A stretch of DNA of 35,475 nt from Bacillota bacterium (lineage in GTDB: Bacteria > Bacillota > Dethiobacteria > Dethiobacterales > Dethiobacteraceae). Under the pieces are notes generated by a model. It was not told the origin of the DNA, ran no database searches, and saw only the letters and a list, made by a program, of their open reading frames with translations. This document shows, piece after piece, positions 7,540 through 17,280 of the stretch (positions are counted from its first letter, which is position 1; the number at the start of each line of letters is the position of its first letter). Both the position numbers and the translations under genes were made by a program. The stretch spans positions 1 to 35,475 of the forward strand of contig JAAYSO010000001.1 in assembly GCA_012523945.1 (NCBI GenBank), read 5' to 3'.

Positions 7540-9990
7540 ATGTTTATGTTTGGACGATTTACGCAAAGAGCGCAAAAAGTACTGCTTTTGGCACAGGAAG
7601 AAGCCGTGCGGTTTGCACATAATTTTGTGGGCACAGAGCATATTTTACTGGGGCTTGTGAGGGAAGGGGAAGGTATTGCTGCAAAAGTTTTGCTTTCTTT
7701 AGGTGTAGACTTGGCAAAAGTCCGTGCGGAAATTGAAAAAATGATCGGTAAAGGCAAGCAAGAATCCTCAACTCAGAATCTAAATTACACGCCCCGGGCG
7801 AAAAAAGTAATTGAATTGGCCATTGAGGAAGGACGTAATTTAGGGCACAATTATGTGGGCACTGAACATCTCCTTTTAGGCCTGATCCGGGAAGGGGAAG
7901 GGATTGCTGCTCAAGTTCTGGCTAACATGGGTGTTGATCTGGGGAAAGCGCGTAAATCAGTTTTGGCGCATTTAGGAAGCAGTCCCGGCGGCCATCCCGG
8001 CGGAGGGGAGCAAGCCACAGCAACACCAACACTGGATCAATTTGGCCGCGATCTGACCAAACTGGCTCAAGAGGGCAAATTGGATCCGGTAATTGGCAGA
8101 GAAACGGAAATTGAGCGTGTAATCCAAGTGCTGTCCCGCCGCACGAAAAATAATCCTTGCCTGATTGGCGAACCCGGTGTGGGCAAAACTGCAATTGCGG
8201 AAGGTCTGGCACAAAGGATTGTTGAAGGCAATGTGCCTGAGACCATCAAAGATAAAAGAGTGGTAACACTGGAATTGGCTGCAGTAGTAGCAGGGACAAA
8301 ATACCGCGGCGAGTTTGAGGAGCGCCTGAAGAAGCTCATGGATGAAGTGCTGAACGCCGGCAATGTTATCATCTTTATTGACGAGCTGCATACAATCATC
8401 GGTGCCGGCGCCGCTGAAGGCGCCATTGATGCTTCCAATATTTTAAAACCGGCTTTAGCCCGGGGTGAGATGCAAGCCATCGGTGCCACCACACTGGATG
8501 AGTATCGTAAACATATTGAACGTGATCCGGCTTTAGAACGCCGTTTCCAGCCGATTATGGTGGGCGAGCCTAATAGGGAAGAAAGTTTGGCCATTTTAAA
8601 GGGTTTGCGAGATCGTTACGAAGCACACCACCGGGTAAATATTGAAGATGAGGCACTGGAGGCTGCTGTGAATCTTTCAGATCGTTATATCACAGACCGC
8701 TTTTTACCCGATAAAGCCATTGATTTAATTGATGAGGCTGCGTCCAAAGTACGGATGAAAACTTATACGGCTCCGCCCGATCTGAAAGAAAAGGAAGAAC
8801 GTCTGGAAACACTGCGGCAGGAAAAGGAATCTGCCGTGCGCAGCCAGGAATTTGAACTGGCGGCAAAATTGCGCGACAAGGAACAACAGTTAAAAGCCGA
8901 ACTGGAAAACCTGAAAAAAGAATGGGAACAAAATAAAGTAAAAGATACCCAATCTGTAACAGCCGAAGATATTGCCGAGATTGTTGCCGCCTGGACAGGT
9001 ATTCCGGTTAACCAGTTGAAACAGGAAGAAACGGAACGTTTGTTAAATATGGAGGATATCTTGCATGAACGTGTCATCGGCCAGGATGAAGCTGTAAAAG
9101 CTGTTTCCCGTGCCATTCGGCGGGCGCACGCCGGACTTAAAGATCCTAAACGGCCTATTGGCTCCTTTATCTTCCTGGGTCCCACCGGTGTCGGTAAAAC
9201 CGAACTGGCCAGAGCTTTAGCCGAGAGCCTCTTTGGTGATGAAGATGCTATGATCCGGTTGGATATGTCGGAGTATATGGAAAAGCATACAACGGCACGT
9301 TTAATTGGTTCCCCTCCGGGTTATGTGGGCTATGATGAGGGCGGCCAACTTACGGAAAAAGTTCGCCGCAAACCTTATTCAGTAGTTTTGTTTGATGAAA
9401 TCGAAAAGGCTCACCCGGATGTATTTAATGTCTTGTTGCAAGTGTTGGAAGACGGACGCCTGACAGACGGTAAAGGGCGCACAGTTGATTTTCGCAACAC
9501 TGTCCTCATTATGACCTCAAATGTGGGTGCCAGCCAGTTAAGAAAGCAGACTTCGCTAGGATTCAGGGCGTCGGATCCGGAAAAATCCTATGAGGATATG
9601 AAGGACCAAGTTATGGATGAATTAAAACGGACATTTAGACCTGAATTCTTAAACCGTATTGATGAAATAATTGTTTTCCATGCTTTGGAAGAAGAACATT
9701 TAGCGGAAATTGTTACTTTAATGCTCAAAGACTTAAAAGGACGCCTGGACGATCATGGTATTGGTTTAGAAGTGACGGAAGCTGCCAAGGCATTCCTTGC
9801 CAAGGAAGGATATGATCCCACTTATGGCGCACGTCCTTTACGCAGGGTTATCCAGCGCAAAATTGAAGATGAAATCTCGGAGCTGTTGCTGCGCGGTGAA
9901 TATACGCGTGGTGATGTAGTCCGCATCGAAGAAAAAGACGGAAAACTTATTTTTGCCAAAGCAGATCTTTCTGCTCAAAGCACAGTTTAA
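7540..9990 (+). CDS. clpC: ATP-dependent unfoldase ClpC
   Basis: An 816-residue Hsp100 unfoldase that feeds arginine-phosphorylated and adaptor-delivered substrates to ClpP. Two N-terminal Clp_N repeats lie at about 1-145. The first AAA+ module has Walker A GEPGVGKT near residue 211, and a UVR-containing middle domain follows at about 415-470 ([18 protein letters not shown]). The second AAA+ module has Walker A GPTGVGKT from residue 547, and a C-terminal D2-small domain follows. The full domain order and length match ClpC rather than ClpB (long middle domain) or ClpE (zinc finger). ATG 7540 follows GAGGAGGG; an alternative ATG two codons later is possible. ClpP is not in the window. Confidence 0.97.
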   Translation: MFMFGRFTQRAQKVLLLAQEEAVRFAHNFVGTEHILLGLVREGEGIAAKVLLSLGVDLAKVRAEIEKMIGKGKQESSTQNLNYTPRAKKVIELAIEEGRNLGHNYVGTEHLLLGLIREGEGIAAQVLANMGVDLGKARKSVLAHLGSSPGGHPGGGEQATATPTLDQFGRDLTKLAQEGKLDPVIGRETEIERVIQVLSRRTKNNPCLIGEPGVGKTAIAEGLAQRIVEGNVPETIKDKRVVTLELAAVVAGTKYRGEFEERLKKLMDEVLNAGNVIIFIDELHTIIGAGAAEGAIDASNILKPALARGEMQAIGATTLDEYRKHIERDPALERRFQPIMVGEPNREESLAILKGLRDRYEAHHRVNIEDEALEAAVNLSDRYITDRFLPDKAIDLIDEAASKVRMKTYTAPPDLKEKEERLETLRQEKESAVRSQEFELAAKLRDKEQQLKAELENLKKEWEQNKVKDTQSVTAEDIAEIVAAWTGIPVNQLKQEETERLLNMEDILHERVIGQDEAVKAVSRAIRRAHAGLKDPKRPIGSFIFLGPTGVGKTELARALAESLFGDEDAMIRLDMSEYMEKHTTARLIGSPPGYVGYDEGGQLTEKVRRKPYSVVLFDEIEKAHPDVFNVLLQVLEDGRLTDGKGRTVDFRNTVLIMTSNVGASQLRKQTSLGFRASDPEKSYEDMKDQVMDELKRTFRPEFLNRIDEIIVFHALEEEHLAEIVTLMLKDLKGRLDDHGIGLEVTEAAKAFLAKEGYDPTYGARPLRRVIQRKIEDEISELLLRGEYTRGDVVRIEEKDGKLIFAKADLSAQSTV

Positions 9991-10005
9991 TTTCCTGGTT
10001 ATGAG

Positions 10006-10048
10006 GCTGCTGCGCGAACAGGTTTTAGTTCGCGCAGCAGCTTTTTTT
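10006..10048 (+). terminator. Strong intrinsic terminator of the clpC operon
   Basis: A 14-bp perfect GC-rich stem (10006-10019 with 10028-10041) followed by seven T. Confidence 0.95.
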
Positions 10049-10059
10049 CGGTTAGGAAA

Positions 10060-10158
10060 TTTGAAGAGAGGTCGGGTCGTAGGCCCGCCGAAGTGGTGGC
10101 AACCCTAAAGGACAAGTAAGACGCGTCATAAAAAACGCGAAGCGTCTTTCTTGATTTG
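10060..10158 (+). ncRNA. Structured RNA-like element, class unknown
   Basis: This segment of the 513-base gene-free region (9991-10503) is GC-rich and full of short helices. CGGGT pairs with GCCCG (10073-10077 with 10083-10087). The alternative CCGCC/GGTGG stem (10085-10089 with 10095-10099) excludes the first. The final hairpin is AAGACGC/GCGTCTT (10118-10124 with 10142-10148), followed by tcttgattt. Purine-rich single-stranded-looking stretches (ggcaaccctaaaggacaag) separate them, as in riboswitch, attenuator or guide-RNA scaffolds. It sits just after the clpC terminator and 346 bases before acsE, with no obvious promoter of its own. I could not assign it to S-box, T-box, glycine or cobalamin classes. 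Part of it resembles 27197-27230. Confidence 0.35.
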
Positions 10159-10275
10159 TAATTTTCTGATATTTCTTGCCAAAAGACTAAGAGGGATTGT
10201 GCTTATTCTGTAGAATCACATACACATGTACATAGCTGATAAATATCGAAAAACGATAAATTTTGAGAAAGTACA

Positions 10276-10286
10276 AAAAAAGGAGG
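10276..10286 (+). other. Shine-Dalgarno-like site without a gene
   Basis: AAAAAAGGAGG is a textbook ribosome site, yet the ATG immediately after it opens a four-codon frame and nothing longer starts within range. It may be the relic of a lost gene, a leader peptide (MFYL then stop), or chance. The rest of 10159-10490 is AT-rich, and I see nothing else in it. Confidence 0.3.
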
Positions 10287-10425
10287 ATGTTTTATTTGTA
10301 AAAAGGGAAGAGCACGTTTTTAACGAATAGTATACTAAAGCCCTTGATTTAGTTGCTTTTGTTTTTTTATCTGCTACTAATGGGTAAAAGCCGGCTGCTC
10401 TTAAATAAATAAACGGATGGCCTGA

Positions 10426-11295
<870 letters not shown>

Positions 11296-11320
11296 CACTG
11301 CTGAAAGGAGGAAACTTCTT

Positions 11321-13414
11321 GTGAGTAATATTAAATATGACCTTTCTGCCGCTGTGCCGCAATATGTTCCTTGCCAGGGCGGTTGCCCGGTGCACACGGA
11401 TGTGCAGGAGTATGTGCGGCAAATATCTTTGGGTAATTACGACAAAGCCATTGAAACCATTATTGCCCCCAATCCGCTGGCAACTGTTTGCGGGATTATC
11501 TGTGCTCATCCCTGCGAAGATGCATGCCGGCGCAAAGATGTGGATGAGGCTGTTTCCATCCGGGCACTCAAGCGTTTTGCCCTGGAAAACGGCCAATGGC
11601 CTCCGGTAAAAAAAGCCGAAATTACACGGCCGGAAAAAGTTGCCGTTGTGGGTGGCGGTCCTGCAGGTTTGGCAGCCGCATTGGATCTGGTGGAGATGGG
11701 CTTTGCCGTAACGATTTTTGAGCGTTCGCCTGAAGCCGGGGGCGCCATTACCAACTATATTCCCCGTTATCGGCTGCCCATGGAGATGGTACGCCAGGAT
11801 ATTGACCGCATTGTGGCAGCAGGGGTAGAAATTAAAACCGGTGTTGAATTAGGTAAGGATATTTCCCTTGATGAATTGACTAAAGAGTATCAAGCAGTTA
11901 TTTTAGCTCTGGGCTTACCCACCAGCCGAGCCCTCTCCATCCCCGGTGCCGATGCGAAAGATGTTATGTTGGCACTACCTTTCCTCAGTGCAGTAAAATA
12001 CGAAAACTTTAAATTTGAACCAGGCCGCAATGTTTTGGTAATCGGCGGTGGCAACGTTGCCATGGACGTGGCTCGTTCTGCTGTCCGTTGCGGTGCGGAA
12101 AGCGTGCAGCTGGCCTGTTTAGAGTGTCGCCAGACCATGCCTGCTTCCCCCTGGGAGATAGAAGAGGCTCTGGAAGAGGGTGTCATTATCAATCCTTCGT
12201 GGGGACCCAAACGTATTCTTGTTGATGAACAGGGCCGGATAACCGGAATGGAATTACAGGAAGTAGTATCTGTCTTTGACGAGCAGAAACGTTTTAACCC
12301 CCAATATGGTGATGAAGCAAAAGTTATAAGCTGCAATGTGGTGATTTTTGCCATTGGCCAGACAAATGATGATTTGTCTTACCTGACAGAAGCGGGTGTT
12401 GAACTGACAGAACGCGGTAACTTGAAATATGATCGGCGCACTCTGCAAACAACACGTGCCGGCGTTTTTGTCGCCGGTGAAGTGGCTACCGGTCCCGGCT
12501 TGGCAGTGGACGCCATGGCTTCCGGGCAAAAAACTGCACAAGCAGTAAAGTGCTATTTGGACGGAGTGCCTTTTGATGCCGAGTTTGTAGATCGTTATGA
12601 AGTTTTAGACTCGCTGGATGACGGCACTATTGAGAAAGTTAAACGGATAGATCGCCTGGCCGTTCCCATGGTGGACCCAAATACTCGTGCGCAAAATTAT
12701 GAGATGGTGGAGATCGGGTATGATGAGCGGGCAGCACTGTGTGAAAGCCGGCGTTGCATGGATTGTGCTGCCGGTGCCGAATGTATTGATGAAATTTGCG
12801 CTGTCTGCCTTACCTGTTTGCGTACTTGTCCGTATGATGTTCCCCATATTGATGAAAACGGTATCTTTACCATTCGCAATGAAGAATGCCAGGCTTGCGG
12901 GTTATGTGTAGGAGTCTGCCCGGCTCATGCTATTCGTTTCCGTGATCATTATGCACAGCATGCTTTAGACCGGCTGGAAGATGCCGTAAAACAAGCCAAA
13001 CAAAACGGTGCAGCCACAGCAGTTCTTTTCTGCTGTAGCTATGGTGCTTTTGCCGAAAAATCTTTCCTCGAATATGTCAATAACGGCAGACCACAGAATC
13101 TGGCTGTAGTCCGTGTACCTTGTGTAGCCAAAGTAGAAGTGGAGAATATTCTCCAAGCTTTTAATTACGGAGCGGAAGCCGTCTTTATTGCCGGCTGTGA
13201 ACAAGAAGAAGAATGCACTTACCATGATGTGGCTAAATGGGCAGGTCAACGCGCCGGCAGAGCCCAGGAAATCCTGGAAGAAATCGGCCTGGAAAAAGAC
13301 CGGGTAGAGTACTTTAACTTAACTGTTGATGAAGTGAGAAATTTCTCTGCTGTAGCCGATGATTTGCTGCAAAAAGTTGAAGCCGTTTTAAATGGTCAAG
13401 GAGGTGAAGAGTAA
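11321..13414 (+). CDS. Fused FAD/iron-sulfur oxidoreductase (GltD-like, 2x 4Fe-4S, MvhD-like)
   Basis: A 697-residue fusion. The N-terminal GltD-type cysteine domain has C18/C22 and C57/C61/C65/C69. The FAD motif GGGPAG is at 111-116, and the second Rossmann motif GGGNVAMD is at 242-249. Two ferredoxin motifs occupy C493/496/499/503 and C523/526/529/533. Residues about 565-690 resemble MvhD/FlpD, retaining C571/C572, C601, C626 and C632 but not the usual FCCNWCSY spacing. A further Cys cluster lies at 474-488. Placed between acsE and metV, it is probably the electron entry protein for the MetVF reductase. The usual YRR of NADPH-type GltD proteins is replaced by C-L-E268, hinting at NADH. GTG 11321 has AAAGGAGG 9 bases upstream; TTG 11318 is an alternative start. 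The domain reading is firm, the role inferred. Confidence 0.85.
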   Translation: MSNIKYDLSAAVPQYVPCQGGCPVHTDVQEYVRQISLGNYDKAIETIIAPNPLATVCGIICAHPCEDACRRKDVDEAVSIRALKRFALENGQWPPVKKAEITRPEKVAVVGGGPAGLAAALDLVEMGFAVTIFERSPEAGGAITNYIPRYRLPMEMVRQDIDRIVAAGVEIKTGVELGKDISLDELTKEYQAVILALGLPTSRALSIPGADAKDVMLALPFLSAVKYENFKFEPGRNVLVIGGGNVAMDVARSAVRCGAESVQLACLECRQTMPASPWEIEEALEEGVIINPSWGPKRILVDEQGRITGMELQEVVSVFDEQKRFNPQYGDEAKVISCNVVIFAIGQTNDDLSYLTEAGVELTERGNLKYDRRTLQTTRAGVFVAGEVATGPGLAVDAMASGQKTAQAVKCYLDGVPFDAEFVDRYEVLDSLDDGTIEKVKRIDRLAVPMVDPNTRAQNYEMVEIGYDERAALCESRRCMDCAAGAECIDEICAVCLTCLRTCPYDVPHIDENGIFTIRNEECQACGLCVGVCPAHAIRFRDHYAQHALDRLEDAVKQAKQNGAATAVLFCCSYGAFAEKSFLEYVNNGRPQNLAVVRVPCVAKVEVENILQAFNYGAEAVFIAGCEQEEECTYHDVAKWAGQRAGRAQEILEEIGLEKDRVEYFNLTVDEVRNFSAVADDLLQKVEAVLNGQGGEE

Positions 13415-14083
13415 ATGATCGTCGGTGAACGTAAACCTCTTGCAGAAATTATTAAAGCGGTAGAACCCTATGAGAAAATTCTTATTCTTGGTTGTGGTGA
13501 ATGTGTAACCGTCTGTTTGGCCGGCGGTGACAGGGAGGCACGGGAAACTGCGCTGGCTTTATCCATTGCCCGCCAAAAAGCAGGAAAATCGGTGCAGGTA
13601 AAAAGCCATACAGTTGAGCGCCAATGTGAATATGAATACCTGGAGTCTGCCCGCGAATTAGTGGAAGAAGCCGACGTTGTCGTTTCTTTGGCCTGTGGTG
13701 TAGGCGTTCAAACCATGAATATGTATTTTGAGCAAAAACAAACTCTTCCCGGACTTAATACTACCTTTATGGGTATGCCTGTTAAACAGGGTGTCTGGAT
13801 GGAAAACTGCCTTGGCTGCGGGGATTGTGTTCTGGAGGAGACCTTGGGGATTTGCCCTATTGCCCGCTGTGCCAAGAGCATGCTGAACGGCCCTTGCGGG
13901 GGTTCGCAGGACGGCAAATGTGAAGTAAGCAAAGATATTGATTGTGCCTGGCATCTCATTATTGAGCGGCTGATGCGTTTTAATAAACTGGACAATATAG
14001 CGGAAGTTAAGCCGCCAAAGGACTGGTCGACATCCCACCATGGTGGTCCGCGCAAAACTATTAGGGAGGATGTGAAACTGTAA
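13415..14083 (+). CDS. metV: MetV, iron-sulfur subunit of methylenetetrahydrofolate reductase
   Basis: A 222-residue cysteine-rich partner of MetF found in acetogens and other anaerobes. It is related to the C-terminal domain called MTHFR_C. Cysteines fall in groups: C27/C30/C34 and C71 in the first half, then C132/C135/C138, C147, C152, C161, C169 and C177. The segment ARCAKSMLNGPCGG is the family signature. In Moorella the MetV subunit holds zinc/iron-sulfur and links MetF to electron donors. The ATG directly follows the flavoprotein stop, with AAGGAGGTG upstream, and its stop overlaps the metF start, so the three genes are tightly coupled. Confidence 0.9.
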   Translation: MIVGERKPLAEIIKAVEPYEKILILGCGECVTVCLAGGDREARETALALSIARQKAGKSVQVKSHTVERQCEYEYLESARELVEEADVVVSLACGVGVQTMNMYFEQKQTLPGLNTTFMGMPVKQGVWMENCLGCGDCVLEETLGICPIARCAKSMLNGPCGGSQDGKCEVSKDIDCAWHLIIERLMRFNKLDNIAEVKPPKDWSTSHHGGPRKTIREDVKL

Positions 14084-15000
14084 TGAGTAAAAGCAATCTG
14101 CAAAAAGTACTGGAAAGCGGAGCATTTGCGGTTACAGGTGAACTTGGACCTCCAAAAAGCGCGGAACGTGAAGTTATTGAGCACCACGCTTCATATTTGA
14201 ATGGAAAAGTTGATTCCGTTAATATCACAGATAACCAAACAGCCATTGTGCGGACGTCCAGTATTGCCTGTGGAAAAATCATTTTAGATATGGGTATTGA
14301 GCCCAATATTCAAATTACATGCCGCGATCGTAACCGTATTGCCATTCAATCTGATGTTTTGGGTGCTGCGGCTTTAGGGATAAAAAATATTCTTTGCCTC
14401 CAGGGTGACCATGCTACTTTTGGCAATGAGCCACAAGCAAAGAACGTTAACGATTTGGATTCTATCAATTTAATCAGTACCCTGAAAAAAATGCGTGATG
14501 AACAAGAATTGCTTGGTGGAGACAAGCTGGAAGCTCCCCTTAATATTTATATTGGGGCGGTAGCCAACCCCTTTGCCGATCCTTTTGAATACCGGGTTCA
14601 CCGTTTGGCGAAAAAAATTGAAGCCGGTGCTGATTTTATCCAGACGCAAGCAATTTTTGACATGGAGCGCTTTGAGCGGTGGATGGAGCAAGTACGCGCC
14701 TTGGGCTTGCATAAAAAAGCTCATATTATGGCAGGTATTATCCCCCTTAAATCTCTTGGTGCCGCACGTTATATGAAAAATAATGTTTCCGGAATGCTAA
14801 TCCCGGACCATATTATTGATCGCTTAAAAGGTGCCAAGGATAAAAAAGCCGAAGGTGTAAAAATTGCAGTGGAAATGATTGAACACATTAAAACTATTGA
14901 AGGTGTGGCCGGCGTCCATATTATGGCGGTTGCCTGGGAAGAAATTGTGCCGGAAATCTGTGAGCGTGCCGGCTTACTACCACGCCCCACATTTGACTAA
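14083..15000 (+). CDS. metF: 5,10-Methylenetetrahydrofolate reductase
   Basis: A 305-residue FAD enzyme that interconverts 5,10-methylene-THF and 5-methyl-THF. The acid-base Glu in TGELGPPK (E20) and the Asp in LQGDH (D109) match the conserved catalytic and flavin-tuning residues of MetF. Other family segments (NITDNQTAIVR, QTQAIFD, AGIIPLKS) are intact. Like other acetogen MetF proteins it pairs with MetV and need not use NADH directly. TAATG overlap with metV; GGGAGG upstream. Together with acsE it completes methylene-THF to methyl-corrinoid transfer. A terminator follows within 9 bases. Confidence 0.95.
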   Translation: MSKSNLQKVLESGAFAVTGELGPPKSAEREVIEHHASYLNGKVDSVNITDNQTAIVRTSSIACGKIILDMGIEPNIQITCRDRNRIAIQSDVLGAAALGIKNILCLQGDHATFGNEPQAKNVNDLDSINLISTLKKMRDEQELLGGDKLEAPLNIYIGAVANPFADPFEYRVHRLAKKIEAGADFIQTQAIFDMERFERWMEQVRALGLHKKAHIMAGIIPLKSLGAARYMKNNVSGMLIPDHIIDRLKGAKDKKAEGVKIAVEMIEHIKTIEGVAGVHIMAVAWEEIVPEICERAGLLPRPTFD

Positions 15001-15009
15001 AATACAAAA

Positions 15010-15045
15010 AGAGAGTCCGAAAGAAAAATCGGACTCTCTCTTTTT
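15010..15045. terminator. Bidirectional terminator between metF and the convergent gene
   Basis: An 11-bp stem (15010-15020 with 15029-15039), followed by cttttt on the plus strand and, read on the minus strand, by tttttg. It serves both convergent genes. Confidence 0.92.
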
Positions 15046-15046
15046 G

Positions 15047-16036
15047 TTAAAACATTTCTTTGCTCATCCTGTCAATTTCCTTGCTGACGGCTTCATAAAC
15101 GCCGGGATATACAGTTTGTGCTAAGCCCATTGTTGTGGAAGGGATAAAATAAAGCTTACCGCAGGATCTGCAGGCACGTTCCACTTCTTTGGCAATGATC
15201 TCCTGGGTCCAGTCCTCCCTGTCAACCAGGCCGTTATCAATGTCACCCATGAAGGAAATCTTGCCACCATATTTTTTAATTAACTCCGGGTTGTTGTTGG
15301 TGGACAGGCAGCCTTGCCAGATATCAATGCCCATTTCAATCATATGGGGAACCAGGTTGGCTGCATAGGAGTCACAATGGTGCACAATCAATTCGACGCC
15401 GTTTTCTCTCCAGAAACCATAGAGCTTTTTATAGGCCGGAACCAGAAACTCTTCAAACATGGCCGGTGATAGGAATGAGTTGATTTGGCTGCCCCAGTCA
15501 TCATGCTGGAAAATAGCCTCGGGTTTAATTCTTTTCAGACAGCTATGAGCACAGGCAATTTTGTAATCAACAATATAGTCAATGAGTTCATGCATTGCTT
15601 CAGGCTCTTCATGGAAGTTGATGAGTGTGTCATCCATACCCATTAGGTAATGCAGCTGCTCAAAAATACCCGGTGCTTGAAACACGGTGAGGAATTGTTC
15701 ATTGCGATCAACAGCTTCGGCTTCGGCAATATAATTAGCCCATTCTTCCTCGGGAGCGTCTGTCCGGGGGGCTTGTACCACATCTCTCCACTTGGTTATA
15801 TCTTTGAGTACTTTATGCTCTTCATCATGTACGGGGAAAGGTCCGGGAACATGATCCGGCCAGCTGATGGTAACGCCCCAGCCGTCAACTTTATCCGGTT
15901 CACCACGCTTAGGCCTTAAATTACGTTGAGACAGCGGATCCTCCATAATTATACCTAAAAATTCATACTGGTTGACAAATCTGTCTGGATTGCCCCCTTT
16001 AATGGTTTCCAGCAGATTTTCTTTAATTGTGAGCAT
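15047..16036 (-). CDS. Uroporphyrinogen decarboxylase-fold methyltransferase-like protein
   Basis: A 329-residue member of the URO-D superfamily, which besides HemE includes the cobalamin-dependent methyltransferases MtaA, MtbA and CmuA. H219-x-C221 (in IVHHCDS) resembles the zinc-binding HxC of the methylcobamide:CoM enzymes; C243, C289 and C292 are candidates for the third ligand. The conserved GDID (264-267) and the C-terminal PSTTMGLAQTVYPGVYEAV region fit the family. It lacks the N-terminal arginine motif of true HemE that I would expect, so haem synthesis is unlikely. ATG has GGGAGG 7 bases upstream. Convergent to metF, it may touch methyl metabolism, but the substrate is unknown. Confidence 0.75.
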   Translation of the reverse strand: MLTIKENLLETIKGGNPDRFVNQYEFLGIIMEDPLSQRNLRPKRGEPDKVDGWGVTISWPDHVPGPFPVHDEEHKVLKDITKWRDVVQAPRTDAPEEEWANYIAEAEAVDRNEQFLTVFQAPGIFEQLHYLMGMDDTLINFHEEPEAMHELIDYIVDYKIACAHSCLKRIKPEAIFQHDDWGSQINSFLSPAMFEEFLVPAYKKLYGFWRENGVELIVHHCDSYAANLVPHMIEMGIDIWQGCLSTNNNPELIKKYGGKISFMGDIDNGLVDREDWTQEIIAKEVERACRSCGKLYFIPSTTMGLAQTVYPGVYEAVSKEIDRMSKEMF

Positions 16037-16105
16037 ATTTTACCTCCCTCATTTAAGTTGGTTAATTTGTAAGCCACTTATGAAAGTAATGCCCTACTAC
16101 AAACT

Positions 16106-16134
16106 ATTATATAGGTTACAGTTACTTATCACAA
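16106..16134 (-). promoter_or_regulatory. SigA promoter of the UroD-fold gene
   Basis: Read on the minus strand: TTGTGA, 17 bases, TATAAT, with the -10 about 70 bases before the ATG. An inverted repeat TTATCA...TGATAA (16126-16147) covers the -35 and may be an operator. Confidence 0.75.
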
Positions 16135-16300
16135 TATCGTATGATAAAAATTTTGTGAATATTTCTTCATTGGCAATTAGTGGCTTGATTGCTTAACATT
16201 TTGTGAAAGTTAGAGCCCTTAAGCACAAATAAAGAGGAAATCAGGCAGTTGTAGGGAATAAAATAGCTGAAACAGTTTAAACATGTAGTTGGAGGTTCAA

Positions 16301-17263
16301 GTGGAAAAGCAATTTGTCGCCAATTTACAAGTTGGAGATGCGGTACATTCGTACTTTATCGTAACAGAAAAAACACTTCTGCCCTTTAATCAACCTAATC
16401 GTGCCGGAGAACGCTACCTGCGTTTACAGCTGGCGGATGCTTCCGGTTCCATGCGTGCCGTCATCTGGGAAAAGGCTGAGGAGATGGCTGAAATTTTTTC
16501 TGTGGGCGATGTGATCCGGGTACGGGGAGAAGTCACTAACTTCCGTGGTTTGCAGCTGACTGTCTATAGCCTGGAACTTGTACCGGAAGCAGAAATTGAG
16601 CGCAGTCATCTCCAAAAGACGGCATCCCTTAATCAAGAAGAATTGTTGCGCCGGCTACAGGCATTATATAGACAGATTACAGATCCGTACCTGCAAAAGT
16701 TGCTACAATCTTTTTATGCAGACGATGTTTTCCTGAAACGTTATCTTGAAGCACCTGCCGCCCGTTCTGTCCACCATAATTACGTGGGTGGGTTGGTTGA
16801 ACATTCCTTGGAAGTGGCGGCCTTGTGTCAGGAATTTGCCAAAATCCATCCCGGTTTAGATTCATCCCTGCTTATATGCGGAGCGCTCCTTCATGATGTG
16901 GGCAAAATTGAAGAATATGAAATGAAAGGCCTGTCCATTGAACTGACAACACGGGGAAAACTTTTGGGCCACATAATTATCGGGGTGGAAATGATTAACG
17001 AGCATATAAGTCAGATAGACGGTTTTCCGGAAAAACTGCAGCTAGAGCTTAATCATATGATCTTATCGCATCATGGACAGAAAGAGTGGGGATCTCCGGA
17101 AGTACCGCGTACATTTGCCGCTTTTGCGCTTTTTCATGCTGATCTGGTTTCGGCCAGACTGAATCAATTTGCTTTAGCTGTGGAAAAGGGTGCTAAAGCG
17201 GATGGCTGGACGGAATGGAACCGCCTGTTGGAAAGAGATATCTATTTAGGATTGGCTGAATAA
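16301..17263 (+). CDS. YhaM-like 3'-5' exoribonuclease (OB-fold plus HD domain)
   Basis: A 320-residue protein with the layout of Bacillus YhaM/CbfI: an N-terminal OB-fold (about 12-95; FIVTEKTLL, YLRLQLADASGSMRAVIW, DVIRVRGEV) and a metal-dependent HD domain from about 150, with H168 (VEHSLEV) and H198-D199 (LLHDVGK), plus the later LSHHG. YhaM degrades RNA and single-stranded DNA from the 3' end. Start chosen at GTG 16301, 5 bases after GGAGG; a TTG at 16289 would overlap the ribosome site. The next gene begins 17 bases after the stop, so both are probably co-transcribed. Confidence 0.88.
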   Translation: MEKQFVANLQVGDAVHSYFIVTEKTLLPFNQPNRAGERYLRLQLADASGSMRAVIWEKAEEMAEIFSVGDVIRVRGEVTNFRGLQLTVYSLELVPEAEIERSHLQKTASLNQEELLRRLQALYRQITDPYLQKLLQSFYADDVFLKRYLEAPAARSVHHNYVGGLVEHSLEVAALCQEFAKIHPGLDSSLLICGALLHDVGKIEEYEMKGLSIELTTRGKLLGHIIIGVEMINEHISQIDGFPEKLQLELNHMILSHHGQKEWGSPEVPRTFAAFALFHADLVSARLNQFALAVEKGAKADGWTEWNRLLERDIYLGLAE

Positions 17264-17280
17264 AGATTGGTGGTGAGAAA

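Noticed and set aside
8067-8594. 175-codon minus-strand frame opposite clpC
   Set aside because: Codon-bias shadow of the clpC AAA+ region; no ribosome site or domain.
10060-10150. S-box (SAM-I) or glycine riboswitch identity for the structured element
   Set aside because: Short strings such as GGCCC, GCCGAAG and GGCAACC recall these classes, but the closing P1 stem and the full set of core motifs are not found.
10276-10301. Possible gene after the AAAAAAGGAGG site
   Set aside because: All frames close within a few codons; kept only as an unattached site.
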